From Streptomyces sp. NBC_01264 (GTDB lineage: Bacteria; Actinomycetota; Actinomycetes; Streptomycetales; Streptomycetaceae): DNA of 64,000 bases. The first letter of the stretch is position 1. Each line of letters starts with the position of its first letter. Position numbers and translations under genes: made by a program. The notes beneath the pieces were generated by a model. That model was given only the letters and a program-made list of their open reading frames with translations, ran no database searches and was not told where the DNA came from. Below are positions 1 to 10,379 of this stretch, in pieces. The DNA lies in the NCBI RefSeq assembly GCF_026340675.1, contig NZ_JAPEOX010000004.1, positions 255,980 to 319,979 on the forward strand. Direction: 5' to 3'.

Positions 1-2195
<2,195 letters not shown>

Positions 2196-2199
<4 letters not shown>

Positions 2200-3509
2200 A
2201 CGTGCAGCACACCACCGCCGGATGGGGCCACGCCCTCACCGACGCCCTGACCGCGGCCGCAGGCGACGCAGAAGTCCTGGACGCCGGACGCCGCCTGCTG
2301 GCCACCAACACCGCCGGGCCGCTCAACGTCAACGTCGGCTTCGCCACCACCAAGTTCCCCCTGCCCGACGGGCGCGTAGCCCGGCCCCGGCTCCTCACCC
2401 CCGAGCTCACCGCCCAGGAATGGGACCGTGTCGAGGACGCGATCACCCAGCGCCCCGACGCCTACGAGGTGGCCGGCACCGCGCTCATCAGCGACCAGCT
2501 GACCGACCCTGCCCGTACCGCCGGCATCGCCCTGGTCCCCACCCCGCAGGACCTCTCCTTCACCTGCACCTGCCGGCCCGGCATCGCGTCCCCGTGCGCG
2601 CACTCCCTCGCCCTCGGGCTCCTCCTCGCCCACCGGCTCCGTACGGCGCCCGCCCCGCTGTTCACCTTGCGCGGCCGGCCCCATCAGAACCTCAAGACCC
2701 GGCTGCGCACCCGGCAAGGCACGGCCGGCCGGACCGAAGCCACCGCCTCGCCGGCTCAGCGTCCGGCCCCGGCACCGGCTCCCGTTCAGGTCGCGGTCCA
2801 GGCGCCCGACGTCACGCCGCAGGCGCGGCACACCGAGTCCCCGCCGCCCGTTCACCCGGTTCCGGCCGCTCGGCTTGTCCCGGCCCAGCCCTCCCCGTCG
2901 GCCGCGTCGATCCCCGACCAGGTCGACCTCGACCTGGTCGGCGTGCAGCCGGTGCCGCCCGGCCGGTTCGCTCCGCCGCCGCTTCCGCTTCCGGACCTCG
3001 CCGCGCTGGAGGCGCTGGCCGCGGACGCCGCACACCGCGCCGGGCTGCTGCTGGAGGGGGACGAGCCGCCGACGTTCCAGGACACCGGCAGCGACCTCGC
3101 CCGCCTCGTCTCCCTCCCGCACGGCGCCTCCTTCCGGCAGGCCGCCATGGACCATCTGGGCCTGGGCATCGTCGCCATGGGCCACCTCCAGCTCGCCCAC
3201 GCCTACGGCGGCCCCGGTGGCGCCGCCGCCTACCTGCAGCCGTTCACCGTCGAACACGACGTCCTCGCCCACGCTCAGGCCGCCATCCAGCCCCTGCGGC
3301 CCGCACCGCTCGCCACGGTCGTCTGCGTGGACAACCAGCTCACCGACGAGGCCGCCGGCGTCCAACTGCGCTACGGCCCCGACGGCTGCTGGCACCCCTA
3401 CCGCGCTCCGTACGGGAACTGGCAGCCCGTCCCCGGCCCCTCCGCCGACCCCGCCCAGGCCTACCGCGCCGCGCGGCTCGCCGCCCGCGCCGAGCGCCGC
3501 ACGGCGTAG
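2196..3509 (+). CDS. SWIM zinc-finger protein, partner of SNF2 helicase
   Basis: 437 residues. The SWIM motif is visible around residues 125-137 (CTCRPGIASPCAHSLAL: CxC, then CxH). SWIM fingers bind DNA or protein and are frequently encoded next to or fused with SNF2 helicases. A Pro/Ala/Val-rich linker (about 170-240) separates the SWIM domain from a C-terminal region of unknown function. The ATG lies in the ATGA overlap with the helicase stop, which points to translational coupling. No promoter is seen between the two, so they should be co-transcribed. Confidence 0.82.
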
Positions 3510-3932
3510 CAGCACGTCACGGCGCCCGCCGATACGATTTCCACAGATTCGGCTCCTGGTTAGGGCCGGTGGCGCCGACCGCTCACTGCCATGAGAGGTG
3601 GCGTACAGCTGCACCCGGTTGGCGCCGGGGACAGCTCCGTCCGAGCGTGTGGCAGCACGCAGGACACACACCTCGGCTGTCAACCGAGGTCGGTCGGCCC
3701 GCCCGGTTGTCGCCGGCGCGGGCCGGCCACACGCCTCGTACGCCGGGCCCGGGATCGAAGCCACCCCCAGCGAAGAGCTGGGACGGACCTTCTGGCAGCG
3801 GCTGGAGTGCCGCGGTACCGCGCGGGTGGGGTCTGACGCCCGGCCGTGGGAGCACCCGATCTCCGCTACCGAACGCGAAGATGCCCCGCCGACAGCCGAG
3901 GCGCCGACGGGGCGTCATGGAGCAGAGGACGC
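3510..3932. other. Intergenic stretch without a recognisable gene
   Basis: 423 bp between the SWIM gene and the convergent cold-shock gene. Short open frames exist on both strands, as expected at this G+C content, but none has both a good ribosome site and protein-like composition. No strong hairpin was found. Confidence 0.5.
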
Positions 3933-4136
3933 TCAGACCACGCTGATGTTCTCCGCCTGCGGGCCCTTCTGGCCCTGCGTGACGTCGAACTGGACCTTCT
4001 GGCCTTCCTGAAGCTCGCGGAAGCCCTGGCTGTTGATGTTCGAGTAGTGGGCGAAGACGTCGGGGCCGCCACCGTCCTGCTCGATGAAGCCGAAGCCCTT
4101 CTCGGCGTTGAACCACTTCACGGTGCCACTGGCCAT
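3933..4136 (-). CDS. Cold-shock domain protein (CspA family)
   Basis: 67 residues, the usual length of a stand-alone cold-shock domain. The RNP1 motif ([10 protein letters not shown]) and the RNP2-like stretch (DVFAHYSNI) are intact, so it should bind single-stranded RNA or DNA as an RNA chaperone or antiterminator in the cytoplasm. The start is the ATG at 4134-4136 behind a clear AAGGAGAG ribosome site; an upstream in-frame extension is not needed. A 9-bp perfect hairpin lies about 100 bp upstream in the probable 5' UTR. The gene stands alone, convergent with the SWIM gene. Confidence 0.95.
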   Translation of the reverse strand: MASGTVKWFNAEKGFGFIEQDGGGPDVFAHYSNINSQGFRELQEGQKVQFDVTQGQKGPQAENISVV

Positions 4137-4231
4137 GCTGTTCTCTCCTTGACGTGCGCAGCCGCCGGCGTCCGCACTGCGCGACCGCCGCCTCCGACCC
4201 GTCCCACCCGAGCGCAGCCCGGACAGCGAAA

Positions 4232-4255
4232 CGCCCGTGACCGCAATCACGGGCG
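4232..4255. promoter_or_regulatory. Perfect 9-bp inverted repeat upstream of the cold-shock gene
   Basis: CGCCCGTGA, a 6-nt loop, then TCACGGGCG. It sits 96 bp before the cold-shock start, inside the likely 5' UTR or promoter. It could be an operator or an RNA hairpin; its position does not suit a terminator for any gene here. Confidence 0.45.
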
Positions 4256-4448
4256 AGCAGCGGGTCGGAACCGCGACTGCTTCTGGTGACCACGCTATCG
4301 CCCCTGGTGCCCTGCCGCGCAGAGAACACAGGCCCCACCGGCATCAACGCACCAGCTGAAGATGCCCGGTCGATCTCCCCGCCCGATCTCCGGAGCACTT
4401 CCCCCGGACGGGAGTCACACGGACCGCGCCCCGGCCAGTATCGGAGCC

Positions 4449-5468
4449 ATGACCGACGCACTGGCAGCTCACGACACGGCACATTGCTACCTCTTCGCGA
4501 AGTTCGGGTGGGAATGGAGGTTATGCGTCGTGGAACATCCCCGTGCCGGGGGCGAACGCGTCGCAGGAGGGCAGGTAGACGACGGCGAGGAGCCGGCCGC
4601 CGCAGCCGTGCGCGCGGTACAGGAGAGGACCGGCTATCCGACACGCCTGCTCCCGCCGCTGCTCCCGGACGACCGCCCTGATCAACCGGTCCCCGCAGCC
4701 TGGCACGTGGTCTCCCGACCGGCGGCCGCGGACAGCCGCCGCGGAGAAGGACCTGTACACCGCGACCACCTCTTCGTCGGCGTCACCGACCGGCCTCTCG
4801 TCCCCCACCCCGCCTCCGAGCACGCAACCCACTGGGTCACGCGCGCCGGTCTCGGCGACCGGGATCTCCCCCGGGACACGCTGGACCTGAGCGCCGCCCT
4901 GTTCGAAGGAATCGCGCGGGCGGCCGCGCTGCGGCCCCGGCCGAGCCGCAACGAGGAGTTGCGCGGCGAATTGCTCCGGCGCCAAGAGGAGGACCAGGCC
5001 GTCCGGCTGGTGCCCGCCTCCGAGCGCACGCCTCAGCTACTTGAGCGGTGGCGCGCCGTGGACGAGGGCAACACCGCGTGGCTGAACACGGTGATCGGAT
5101 CGCACGGGTGGCCGGGGGAGGCACTGGTGGGGTCCGACGGCGCCTCCGCAGCGTGGCTGTTCGCGCAGCACGCCGACCGGCAGCCGGACTTCCAGGGTGA
5201 GTGCCTGACGCTTCTGGCGGCCGCGGTGACGGCGGGCGATGCCGATCCGCGCCACGGAGCCCTGCTGGAGGACCGGGTGCTCGTCGCCGCGGGCCTGCCC
5301 CAGCTCTTCGGCACGCAGCTGACCCAAGGCCCGGGCGGCCGGCTGGTACCGCTGCCCCTACGGGACGCAGCAGAGGTCGACAACCTCCGCGCAGCATGGC
5401 ACTTCGACCCGCTGGACCAGTACGTTCGCCAGCTCACCGACCAGCAGCAGGGCCAGGGCCGCGCGTAG
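4449..5468 (+). CDS. Nudix-like domain fused to DUF6624 domain
   Basis: 339 residues. Residues about 10-110 carry a Nudix-like box (GGQVDDGEEPAAAAVRAVQE, then RTGYP). In the consensus GX5EX7REUXEEXGU the RE is RA and the second EE is QE, so metal-dependent pyrophosphohydrolase activity is doubtful. The C-terminal half (about 175-339) has the DUF6624 pattern: EDQAVR, a DEGNTAWL helix, GWPGEALVG, AWLFAQHAD, then LEDRVLV and LFGTQ. DUF6624 has no established function. The ATG at 4449 was chosen over an earlier in-frame ATG at 4362 because protein-like sequence begins here; no good ribosome site is visible, so a leaderless start is possible. Confidence 0.75.
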   Translation: MTDALAAHDTAHCYLFAKFGWEWRLCVVEHPRAGGERVAGGQVDDGEEPAAAAVRAVQERTGYPTRLLPPLLPDDRPDQPVPAAWHVVSRPAAADSRRGEGPVHRDHLFVGVTDRPLVPHPASEHATHWVTRAGLGDRDLPRDTLDLSAALFEGIARAAALRPRPSRNEELRGELLRRQEEDQAVRLVPASERTPQLLERWRAVDEGNTAWLNTVIGSHGWPGEALVGSDGASAAWLFAQHADRQPDFQGECLTLLAAAVTAGDADPRHGALLEDRVLVAAGLPQLFGTQLTQGPGGRLVPLPLRDAAEVDNLRAAWHFDPLDQYVRQLTDQQQGQGRA

Positions 5469-5508
5469 CGGGGCGCGAACGGGAAGCGCGCGCCCACCGC
5501 CCCCTCCG

Positions 5509-6015
5509 TCAGCGGTGAGCGTCCCGCTCGGCGAGCAGGGACGGAGAGACGATGCGCACGATCGCCTCGACGTCCTGCGGGCGGGCGGCCGGCCACAGCA
5601 GTCCCCGGGCGGCCCGGTACTTCGCCGCGAGGCGCTCACGCTTCTCCGCCGGAAGCTGGGCTGCCCGGTCCGGACGGGAGTTGTGGGCGTTGTCGGCGAT
5701 CTTCACGAGCGTCGCCTGCGGGTCGCTGGTGATCTGCCGGATCTTGTCCGCGTACGGCACGCCCGGCCGGTTCGTCACCGCTTCGACGATCTCGACGACT
5801 CGCGGGGGGATCCCGGCGGCGAGCAGCTCGCCGGCCGTCCACGCGGTGTCCTCGATGACGTCGTGCAGGAGCCCGGCCATCACGAGTTCGTCACCGAACG
5901 GGGCGAGGCCAGCCGCGACGGCCCGGACGTGATCGATGTACGGGCGGCCGACCTTGTCGACCTGTCCCTCGTGCGCGCGTTCGGCCAGGGACTCGACGTC
6001 GCTCAAGGACTTCAT
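5509..6015 (-). CDS. HD-domain (p)ppGpp hydrolase-like protein (MESH1/SpoT-type)
   Basis: 168 residues, the length of small alarmone hydrolases. Metal and catalytic residues are visible: H15, H29 (PYIDH), H51-D52 (LLHDVIEDT) and D108-N109 (KIADNAHN). Such proteins remove the 3'-pyrophosphate of (p)ppGpp or related nucleotides. There is no synthetase, TGS or ACT domain. The ATG at 6013-6015 overlaps the stop of the upstream membrane-protein gene (ATGA), which implies translational coupling. Similar stand-alone HD proteins occur in toxSAS antitoxin systems, but the upstream partner shows no alarmone-synthetase motif. Confidence 0.85.
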   Translation of the reverse strand: MKSLSDVESLAERAHEGQVDKVGRPYIDHVRAVAAGLAPFGDELVMAGLLHDVIEDTAWTAGELLAAGIPPRVVEIVEAVTNRPGVPYADKIRQITSDPQATLVKIADNAHNSRPDRAAQLPAEKRERLAAKYRAARGLLWPAARPQDVEAIVRIVSPSLLAERDAHR

Positions 6016-6383
6016 GCCTGCTCCTTCGGGTGGTGGGGCGCCAGGGTGGCGTGAACGGTGCAGATCCGGCGTTCGCGGATGAGCCGGTGGGCGAGGACGG
6101 GGTGCCGGTGGTGGGCGCGGACGAGATGCCGCTCGGTCTCCTCACGGCTCGTGCGCCACATCGTCGCGGGCAGCCACTCGCCGGCGTCGAATCCCTCGAC
6201 GGTCCATCTCGTCTCGTCCGGCCGGGCCCTCGCGAGGACGTCGTCGTTCCCGCTCCGGTGCCGTCGGCCCGCCGCGTACGCGGCGCAGCTCAGGGTGATT
6301 GCGGCCAAGGCGGTCAGGAAGCAGCGGGCGGGGAGCTCCGGACGGTGGAGCAGGGCCGACAGCCCAACAGGAGGACGGTTCAC
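6012..6383 (-). CDS. Small membrane-anchored protein, function unknown
   Basis: 123 residues with one hydrophobic segment near residues 20-40 (CFLTALAAITLSCAAYAAG) followed by a basic stretch, so probably a single membrane anchor with a cytoplasmic C-terminal domain rich in Arg and His. The stop codon overlaps the start of the HD hydrolase gene. Not recognised as any family. The start is uncertain; an internal start would remove the membrane segment. Confidence 0.55.
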   Translation of the reverse strand: MNRPPVGLSALLHRPELPARCFLTALAAITLSCAAYAAGRRHRSGNDDVLARARPDETRWTVEGFDAGEWLPATMWRTSREETERHLVRAHHRHPVLAHRLIRERRICTVHATLAPHHPKEQA

Positions 6384-6437
6384 GAGAGGACTCTCCCCGG
6401 GGTCGGAGCGCCAGGAGGCGCCGGTGGGTGATGCGGG

Positions 6438-6566
6438 TCAGACGTCGTCGGGGTCGTCCGGGTAGGGCGGGATCGGAAGCCCTTTGGCCTGGGCGTCCAG
6501 TCGCTGCCGCAGATACCTGGTCGTGCGGGCGCACGAGGCGCGGACCTCGTCGATCTCGGTGCGCCG
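6438..6566 (-). pseudogene. In-frame downstream remainder of the 6567-6929 gene, cut off by a TAG
   Basis: After the TAG at 6567-6569 the same frame continues for 42 codons with protein-like composition (RRTEIDEVRASC, then LRQRLDAQ and PPYPDDPDDV) to a TGA at 6438-6440. There is no ATG, GTG or TTG with a ribosome site of its own. A single base change from CAG or AAG to TAG would explain it. Either the protein is truncated or the stop is read through. Confidence 0.45.
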
Positions 6567-6929
6567 CTAGAGGAGTTCCTTGCTGAGGCGCCAGCCGGTC
6601 TTCGCCCACTCCTCGACGTCGCGTTCGAGGACTTCGGCGAACTCCCATCCGTCCGCGGCAGCCGATCCGTCCCGGGCCGGCCGCGCGAGGGCAGTCTCGA
6701 ACCAGGGCCGCCACGTCTCGCAGGCCGCGCACGTCACCGTCGTGTCCCCCGGCAGCGCCTCCGGCGCGGCGCGCTGTTCACACAGGGCGTCGCCGTGCTG
6801 CCACTCCTCGAGGTGCGGCTGGAACGCGAGGACCGCCAGGTGCACGGTCTCCGGCCTGCCGGCCCCGTTGGGGCATGCGGCCGGCACCAGCCGGCGGGTA
6901 CCGGATGCGCTGGCGGCCAGAGCAGTCAC
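6567..6929 (-). CDS. Unknown protein, probably truncated by a TAG
   Basis: 120 residues with a CAACETWRPWFE motif (CxxC) near the middle and a Trp/Glu-rich C-terminus. The GTG start overlaps the stop of the upstream gene (GTGA), so it is the third gene of a tightly coupled operon with 7192-8025 and 6926-7195. The TAG stop is rare for this DNA and is followed in frame by another 42 sensible codons. Not recognised as a family. Confidence 0.6.
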   Translation of the reverse strand: MTALAASASGTRRLVPAACPNGAGRPETVHLAVLAFQPHLEEWQHGDALCEQRAAPEALPGDTTVTCAACETWRPWFETALARPARDGSAAADGWEFAEVLERDVEEWAKTGWRLSKELL

Positions 6930-7195
6930 GCCGGCCGCCCGATGGAGCGGATCGTTGCGTAGCGAGGCCGGTGTCCGCCGGCGGATGCCTGCGCCGGCGG
7001 GGCGCTGAGCCGGCTCGCGGCTGCCGCCTCGGCGTGACCGGGGCCCGGCATGCTGCCGCAGTTCCGCCGGCGGATGCTGCAGGCGGTCACCGCGGACGCG
7101 CAGGGGCGCCGGCGCCCGAACTTCCAGCTGAGGAGCAGGGCTTCGCCGCGGCCGGCCGGGAGGGGCAGGCTCTGCTCCGGGGACACGGCGTTCAT
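6926..7195 (-). CDS. Small basic protein of unknown function
   Basis: 89 residues, Arg- and Ala-rich, without recognised motif. Support comes mainly from structure: its ATG overlaps the stop of the HTH-protein gene upstream (ATGA) and its stop overlaps the GTG of the next gene (GTGA), a spacing typical of a real coupled operon. Confidence 0.5.
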   Translation of the reverse strand: MNAVSPEQSLPLPAGRGEALLLSWKFGRRRPCASAVTACSIRRRNCGSMPGPGHAEAAAASRLSAPPAQASAGGHRPRYATIRSIGRPA

Positions 7196-8025
7196 GCCTG
7201 GTCCTTCTCGCCGACGGTCGGCGCGGTGTCGACGCCGGCGTGACGCAGCCCCTTGCCGAGCATGGTGACGACCAGGTCGTCTTCGCGGCCGGCAGCCGCC
7301 TCCTTGCGGTACACCGTGCGGGTACGGACCAGCCGGTGGCCGGCGAGGCTGTCGAGCGCGACGGCCAGGGCCGAGTCGGCCGGCTGCGCGCGCAGCCGCA
7401 CCTGGCTGGCGCCCATCGTGCCCTCGACCGCCTCCGTGGCGAGCTGGTGGTGCTCGGTACCGGAGGGGACCTCGGCAGAGGCCGCGGCCGAGGCCAGGAC
7501 CTCCAGGAGGGCGCGCTCGATGTCGGTGAGGGGGATCTCGGTGCGGCGCCGGCCGCGGGTGCTGTTGTGCTCGGTCGCGGCGTAGCGACGCAGGCCCTCG
7601 GCGAGGAAGATCGGCCCGGAGGCCAGGGTCTGGACGTGGTGCGGTTCCAGTTCGCGCTCCAGCTGGGAGACCCGGGCCGGGGAGACCTTGATGATCTCGG
7701 CGGCCTCGGCGACGCCGGCGAGTTCGGGCACCACGGGCTCGGCCAGCTGGCGGTCGAACTCCTCCTCGGTGAGCACGGCGAACCCGATGACGGCGTTGGG
7801 GTAGATCTTGTGCTTCATGGCCGCGGCCTGGGCGTACTCGACGCCGCGGATGCCGGCGTCGACGGCGCTGGGGGACTCGATGAACAGACGGACGGACAGA
7901 TTGCCGTTGGGGGCCGTGCCGGCGCTTCCGCCGTACTCGAGCAGGTCCTCGTAGATCGCGCTGAAGACCTGGAGCGGGGTGTCGGGGGCGTCGAACTCCA
8001 CGTACACGTTGAACTGCTGGGTCAT
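7192..8025 (-). CDS. Helix-turn-helix protein downstream of a HicA-like gene
   Basis: 277 residues. Residues about 1-100 form an unrecognised alpha/beta domain. A helix-turn-helix is visible near 104-125 (VAEAAEIIKVSPARVSQLER), and the C-terminal 110 residues look like a second winged-helix-type domain ending in TMLGKGLRHAGV. It is separated from the HicA-like gene by 82 bp that contain a strong hairpin. Role unknown; a transcriptional regulator or antitoxin-like autoregulator for the operon is an inference from the HTH and the context. Confidence 0.65.
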   Translation of the reverse strand: MTQQFNVYVEFDAPDTPLQVFSAIYEDLLEYGGSAGTAPNGNLSVRLFIESPSAVDAGIRGVEYAQAAAMKHKIYPNAVIGFAVLTEEEFDRQLAEPVVPELAGVAEAAEIIKVSPARVSQLERELEPHHVQTLASGPIFLAEGLRRYAATEHNSTRGRRRTEIPLTDIERALLEVLASAAASAEVPSGTEHHQLATEAVEGTMGASQVRLRAQPADSALAVALDSLAGHRLVRTRTVYRKEAAAGREDDLVVTMLGKGLRHAGVDTAPTVGEKDQA

Positions 8026-8073
8026 GGGTTCCTCTTCATCTGCTTTTCGTGTGTGGTGACGGCGCGGCGGCCG

Positions 8074-8097
8074 GGCGCCGGGGTTTCCCCCGGCGCC
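8074..8097. terminator. Intercistronic GC hairpin between HicA-like and HTH genes
   Basis: A 10-bp perfect stem (GGCGCCGGGG / CCCCGGCGCC) with a 4-nt loop in the 82-bp gap. It could end transcription partially or protect an mRNA end, setting the ratio of the two products. No U-tract follows. Confidence 0.5.
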
Positions 8098-8107
8098 GCG
8101 CGGCCGG

Positions 8108-8347
8108 TCAGGCAGGGACGAACCCGGCCCGCTTCAGTTCGGCTATCGAGTTCTTCATCCCCCGGTACTCGCTCGGGGTGCTGGGAAGCACGGTGACGAA
8201 CGTCCAGCGGATCTCCTTCTCCCCGTTTTCGGTCTCTTCCTCCTTGGGAGCGAACACCTGGTAGTGGTGCTTCTTCGTCACCTTGAGCCGGAAGCCCTGG
8301 CCTTCGAGCCGCTTGCGCAGCTGCTTCATGTCCTTCGTGGTTGCCAT
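8108..8347 (-). CDS. HicA-like small protein (dsRBD-fold mRNA-interferase type)
   Basis: 79 residues. The pattern resembles HicA toxins: a Lys-rich first helix (KQLRKRLEGQGF), strands around KKHHYQVFAP with a His where HicA has its catalytic GSH, then VTVLPSTPSEYRGMKNSIAELKRAGF, like the HicA C-terminal helix. It lacks the canonical GSH triad and is longer between strands, so activity is uncertain. The ATG at 8345-8347 follows GGGGAGAAC. A HicB partner is not recognisable; the next gene encodes an HTH protein that may serve as regulator. Confidence 0.55.
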   Translation of the reverse strand: MATTKDMKQLRKRLEGQGFRLKVTKKHHYQVFAPKEEETENGEKEIRWTFVTVLPSTPSEYRGMKNSIAELKRAGFVPA

Positions 8348-8357
8348 GTTCTCCCCT

Positions 8358-8420
8358 AACACTTAACGCCGTCAAGAAATATGATCTCACACAAATCTAA
8401 ACAACGTCAAGTTTTATAGA
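8358..8420 (-). promoter_or_regulatory. AT-rich promoter/operator with repeated CTTGACG
   Basis: This is the most AT-rich stretch of the first 15 kb. On the minus strand CTTGACG occurs twice, the second inside the near-palindrome CTTGACGGCGTTAAG, just before the ribosome site of the HicA-like gene. TTGTTT, a 17-bp spacer and TATTTC form a possible promoter. The repeated half-sites suggest autoregulation, as in many toxin-antitoxin operons. Confidence 0.45.
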
Positions 8421-8801
8421 AAAACTCGGTGGGGTGGGTGTGCCAGCGCGTCAACGTGGCGGTCCGAGGCCCCGCGACACGGCCGCAACGGGGCCCGGCA
8501 CCCCTCCCTACGCGTCGGTGACCGAGCGCCCCGGAGATGTCTGCGCCGTAACCCACCGCGGCCAAGACCGATCGGCTCCCCGTACGCGCCGCCGGCCACC
8601 GCCCCACAACCCGCGGGCACGGACCGGCGTGAACCGCACTGCTACCGTGTCCCCGAAGGGCCGGACACGCGGCCTGGCAGAGCCTTACGCCACCCGGCAC
8701 GGCAAGGCGATCACCGAAGCGGGCCGAGTCCGTCAGTCGTACCGCTTCCCCATGACTTCACCCTTCGACGCCGAGCCGGGCGGCGTACGAAAGGGACCCT
8801 G

Positions 8802-10286
8802 ATGTCCGCACCCCACGCGACCCGCCGCGCCCGGCTGCGCTCCCAACTCACCGGCGAGACCGTCCAGCAGGCCCACACCGACCTGACCGGCGCCGACGGC
8901 GTACCCGATGCGGACCACCCCGAACAGGTCGCCCTCGAAGCCGCCGTCCTGGGCGAGCTCAACGAGACCTTCGCCCGGGAGCACCGTCCCGCCGACGCCC
9001 ACCTCTACGGCCTGACCCGCGTCCAGCCACGGCGCGACGGCCTGACCCTCCACCTGAGGGACGACGGCGTGTGGGAGGACATCCTCGACCTCCTGCTCCC
9101 CGAACCCGACCCCGGCGTGGACACGGACGACGCCGGCGCGGTGCCCCTCGCCGGGATCCCCGGCCTGCGCTGCCGCGCACTGCCCAAGGCCCGGCTTGAG
9201 CTCTATCGGCCGGGCACGACCGCCACCGTCACCCTGCAACTGCCCAAGGACGCGGCGGCGGCCGCGAAGCAGTGGATCGCCGAACTCCCGGCCGCGGGTG
9301 ACCCGATGCGCAACGCCGCGGACTGGACGGACAGCGAACGCGCCGCCCTTCCCGCATACCAGCGCTGGGCCGGAGACCCTGGACCGCGCAGCCGCATCCT
9401 GCGCCGCATGTTCGCCTTCCGGGGCCTGCCCAAGGTGGCCCTGATCGACGTGCACGGCCAGGTCCCCACCGACGCCGATCTGCAGCAACTGCTGGCCGCC
9501 CGCAACCGCCCTCTCGCCCCCACCTCCTCACCGCACGCCGGCACCCCCCGGCGCCTGCCAGCTCCGGCCGGACGGCCGCTGATCATCACGGTCACCAGCG
9601 GCCACCTCCACGGGCAGGGGGCCGGAGGACTGGGGCGCACCACCGTCGCCGCGGAACTCGCCCGCGCGACCGCCGGGGCCGGGCGGCGCCGCGTCCTCCT
9701 GGTCGACTCCGACCCGAACGGGCACGCCCACCTCCAGGGCACTCCGCCGCCCGGGCTGAGTGTCGAGCGGCCCGGCGCCCTGGACCCAGACTACGTTCGG
9801 CAGCTGGCCGCCGCGGACCGCCACGACATCGTCATCCTCGACACCCAGCCTGCGGACCAGACCCGCGCAGCAGAGCTCGCCGACTACTGGCTCGGCGTCG
9901 CACCGCTGTGGCAGCAGCCCTCACGAAACGGCTGGTTCCTGGTCGAGGAGACCCTCGGCGCCGACGGGCGCCGGCTCCCGGACGCCTGGGACGAGAACTG
10001 GCTCACGACCATGCGCGCCCACCGCTGGGACGTCCGTTGGCGCGTGGCCCCACGGGACTTCGACGGCATGTTCGCCCCCTTCCCCGCCCAGGACTGCGCC
10101 GGGATCCTCCTCCTCGGCGAGCGCGAACACCCCGGCACCCGCGCCGCCGACTACCTCCAGGACCTGACGACCGATCTGCCCCTGCTGCCCAACGCCATCC
10201 CCTACGCGGACCGCACGCCGGACGGACCTGCCCTCCCGGCGGAGGCCGCGGCGTACGAGAGCACCGCACGCATCCTCTTCGGCTGA
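8802..10286 (+). CDS. ParA/MinD-like P-loop protein with eroded Walker A
   Basis: 494 residues. The C-terminal half has a ParA-type layout: GAGGLGRTT near 271-281 at the P-loop, VLLVDSDPNG near 298-307 and DIVILDTQPA near 342-351. Both lysines of the deviant Walker A (KGGxGKT) are replaced, the second by Arg, so ATP hydrolysis is probably weak or absent. The N-terminal 230 residues are not recognised. The ATG at 8802 follows AAGGGACC. There is no ParB-like gene beside it; a role in partition or positioning is possible but not shown. A hairpin terminator follows. Confidence 0.65.
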   Translation: MSAPHATRRARLRSQLTGETVQQAHTDLTGADGVPDADHPEQVALEAAVLGELNETFAREHRPADAHLYGLTRVQPRRDGLTLHLRDDGVWEDILDLLLPEPDPGVDTDDAGAVPLAGIPGLRCRALPKARLELYRPGTTATVTLQLPKDAAAAAKQWIAELPAAGDPMRNAADWTDSERAALPAYQRWAGDPGPRSRILRRMFAFRGLPKVALIDVHGQVPTDADLQQLLAARNRPLAPTSSPHAGTPRRLPAPAGRPLIITVTSGHLHGQGAGGLGRTTVAAELARATAGAGRRRVLLVDSDPNGHAHLQGTPPPGLSVERPGALDPDYVRQLAAADRHDIVILDTQPADQTRAAELADYWLGVAPLWQQPSRNGWFLVEETLGADGRRLPDAWDENWLTTMRAHRWDVRWRVAPRDFDGMFAPFPAQDCAGILLLGEREHPGTRAADYLQDLTTDLPLLPNAIPYADRTPDGPALPAEAAAYESTARILFG

Positions 10287-10292
10287 CCGCCG

Positions 10293-10325
10293 AGCGGGGA
10301 GGGGGACACGACGCCCCTCCCCGCT
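10293..10325 (+). terminator. Hairpin terminator after the ParA-like gene
   Basis: A 12-bp perfect stem (AGCGGGGAGGGG / CCCCTCCCCGCT) with a 9-nt loop, starting 7 bp after the stop codon. Confidence 0.7.
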
Positions 10326-10366
10326 CCCTCCAGGCCGAACACCGGATGCGCGCTCCGCGCCGCTGC

Positions 10367-10379
10367 TAGCGTTCCGGCC
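10367..10379 (+). promoter_or_regulatory. -10 element (TAGCGT) for a probably leaderless gene
   Basis: TAGCGT at 10367-10372 lies 7 bp before the GTG at 10380. This spacing puts the transcription start at the first base of the start codon, a common arrangement in Streptomyces. There is no ribosome site, which fits. Confidence 0.5.
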
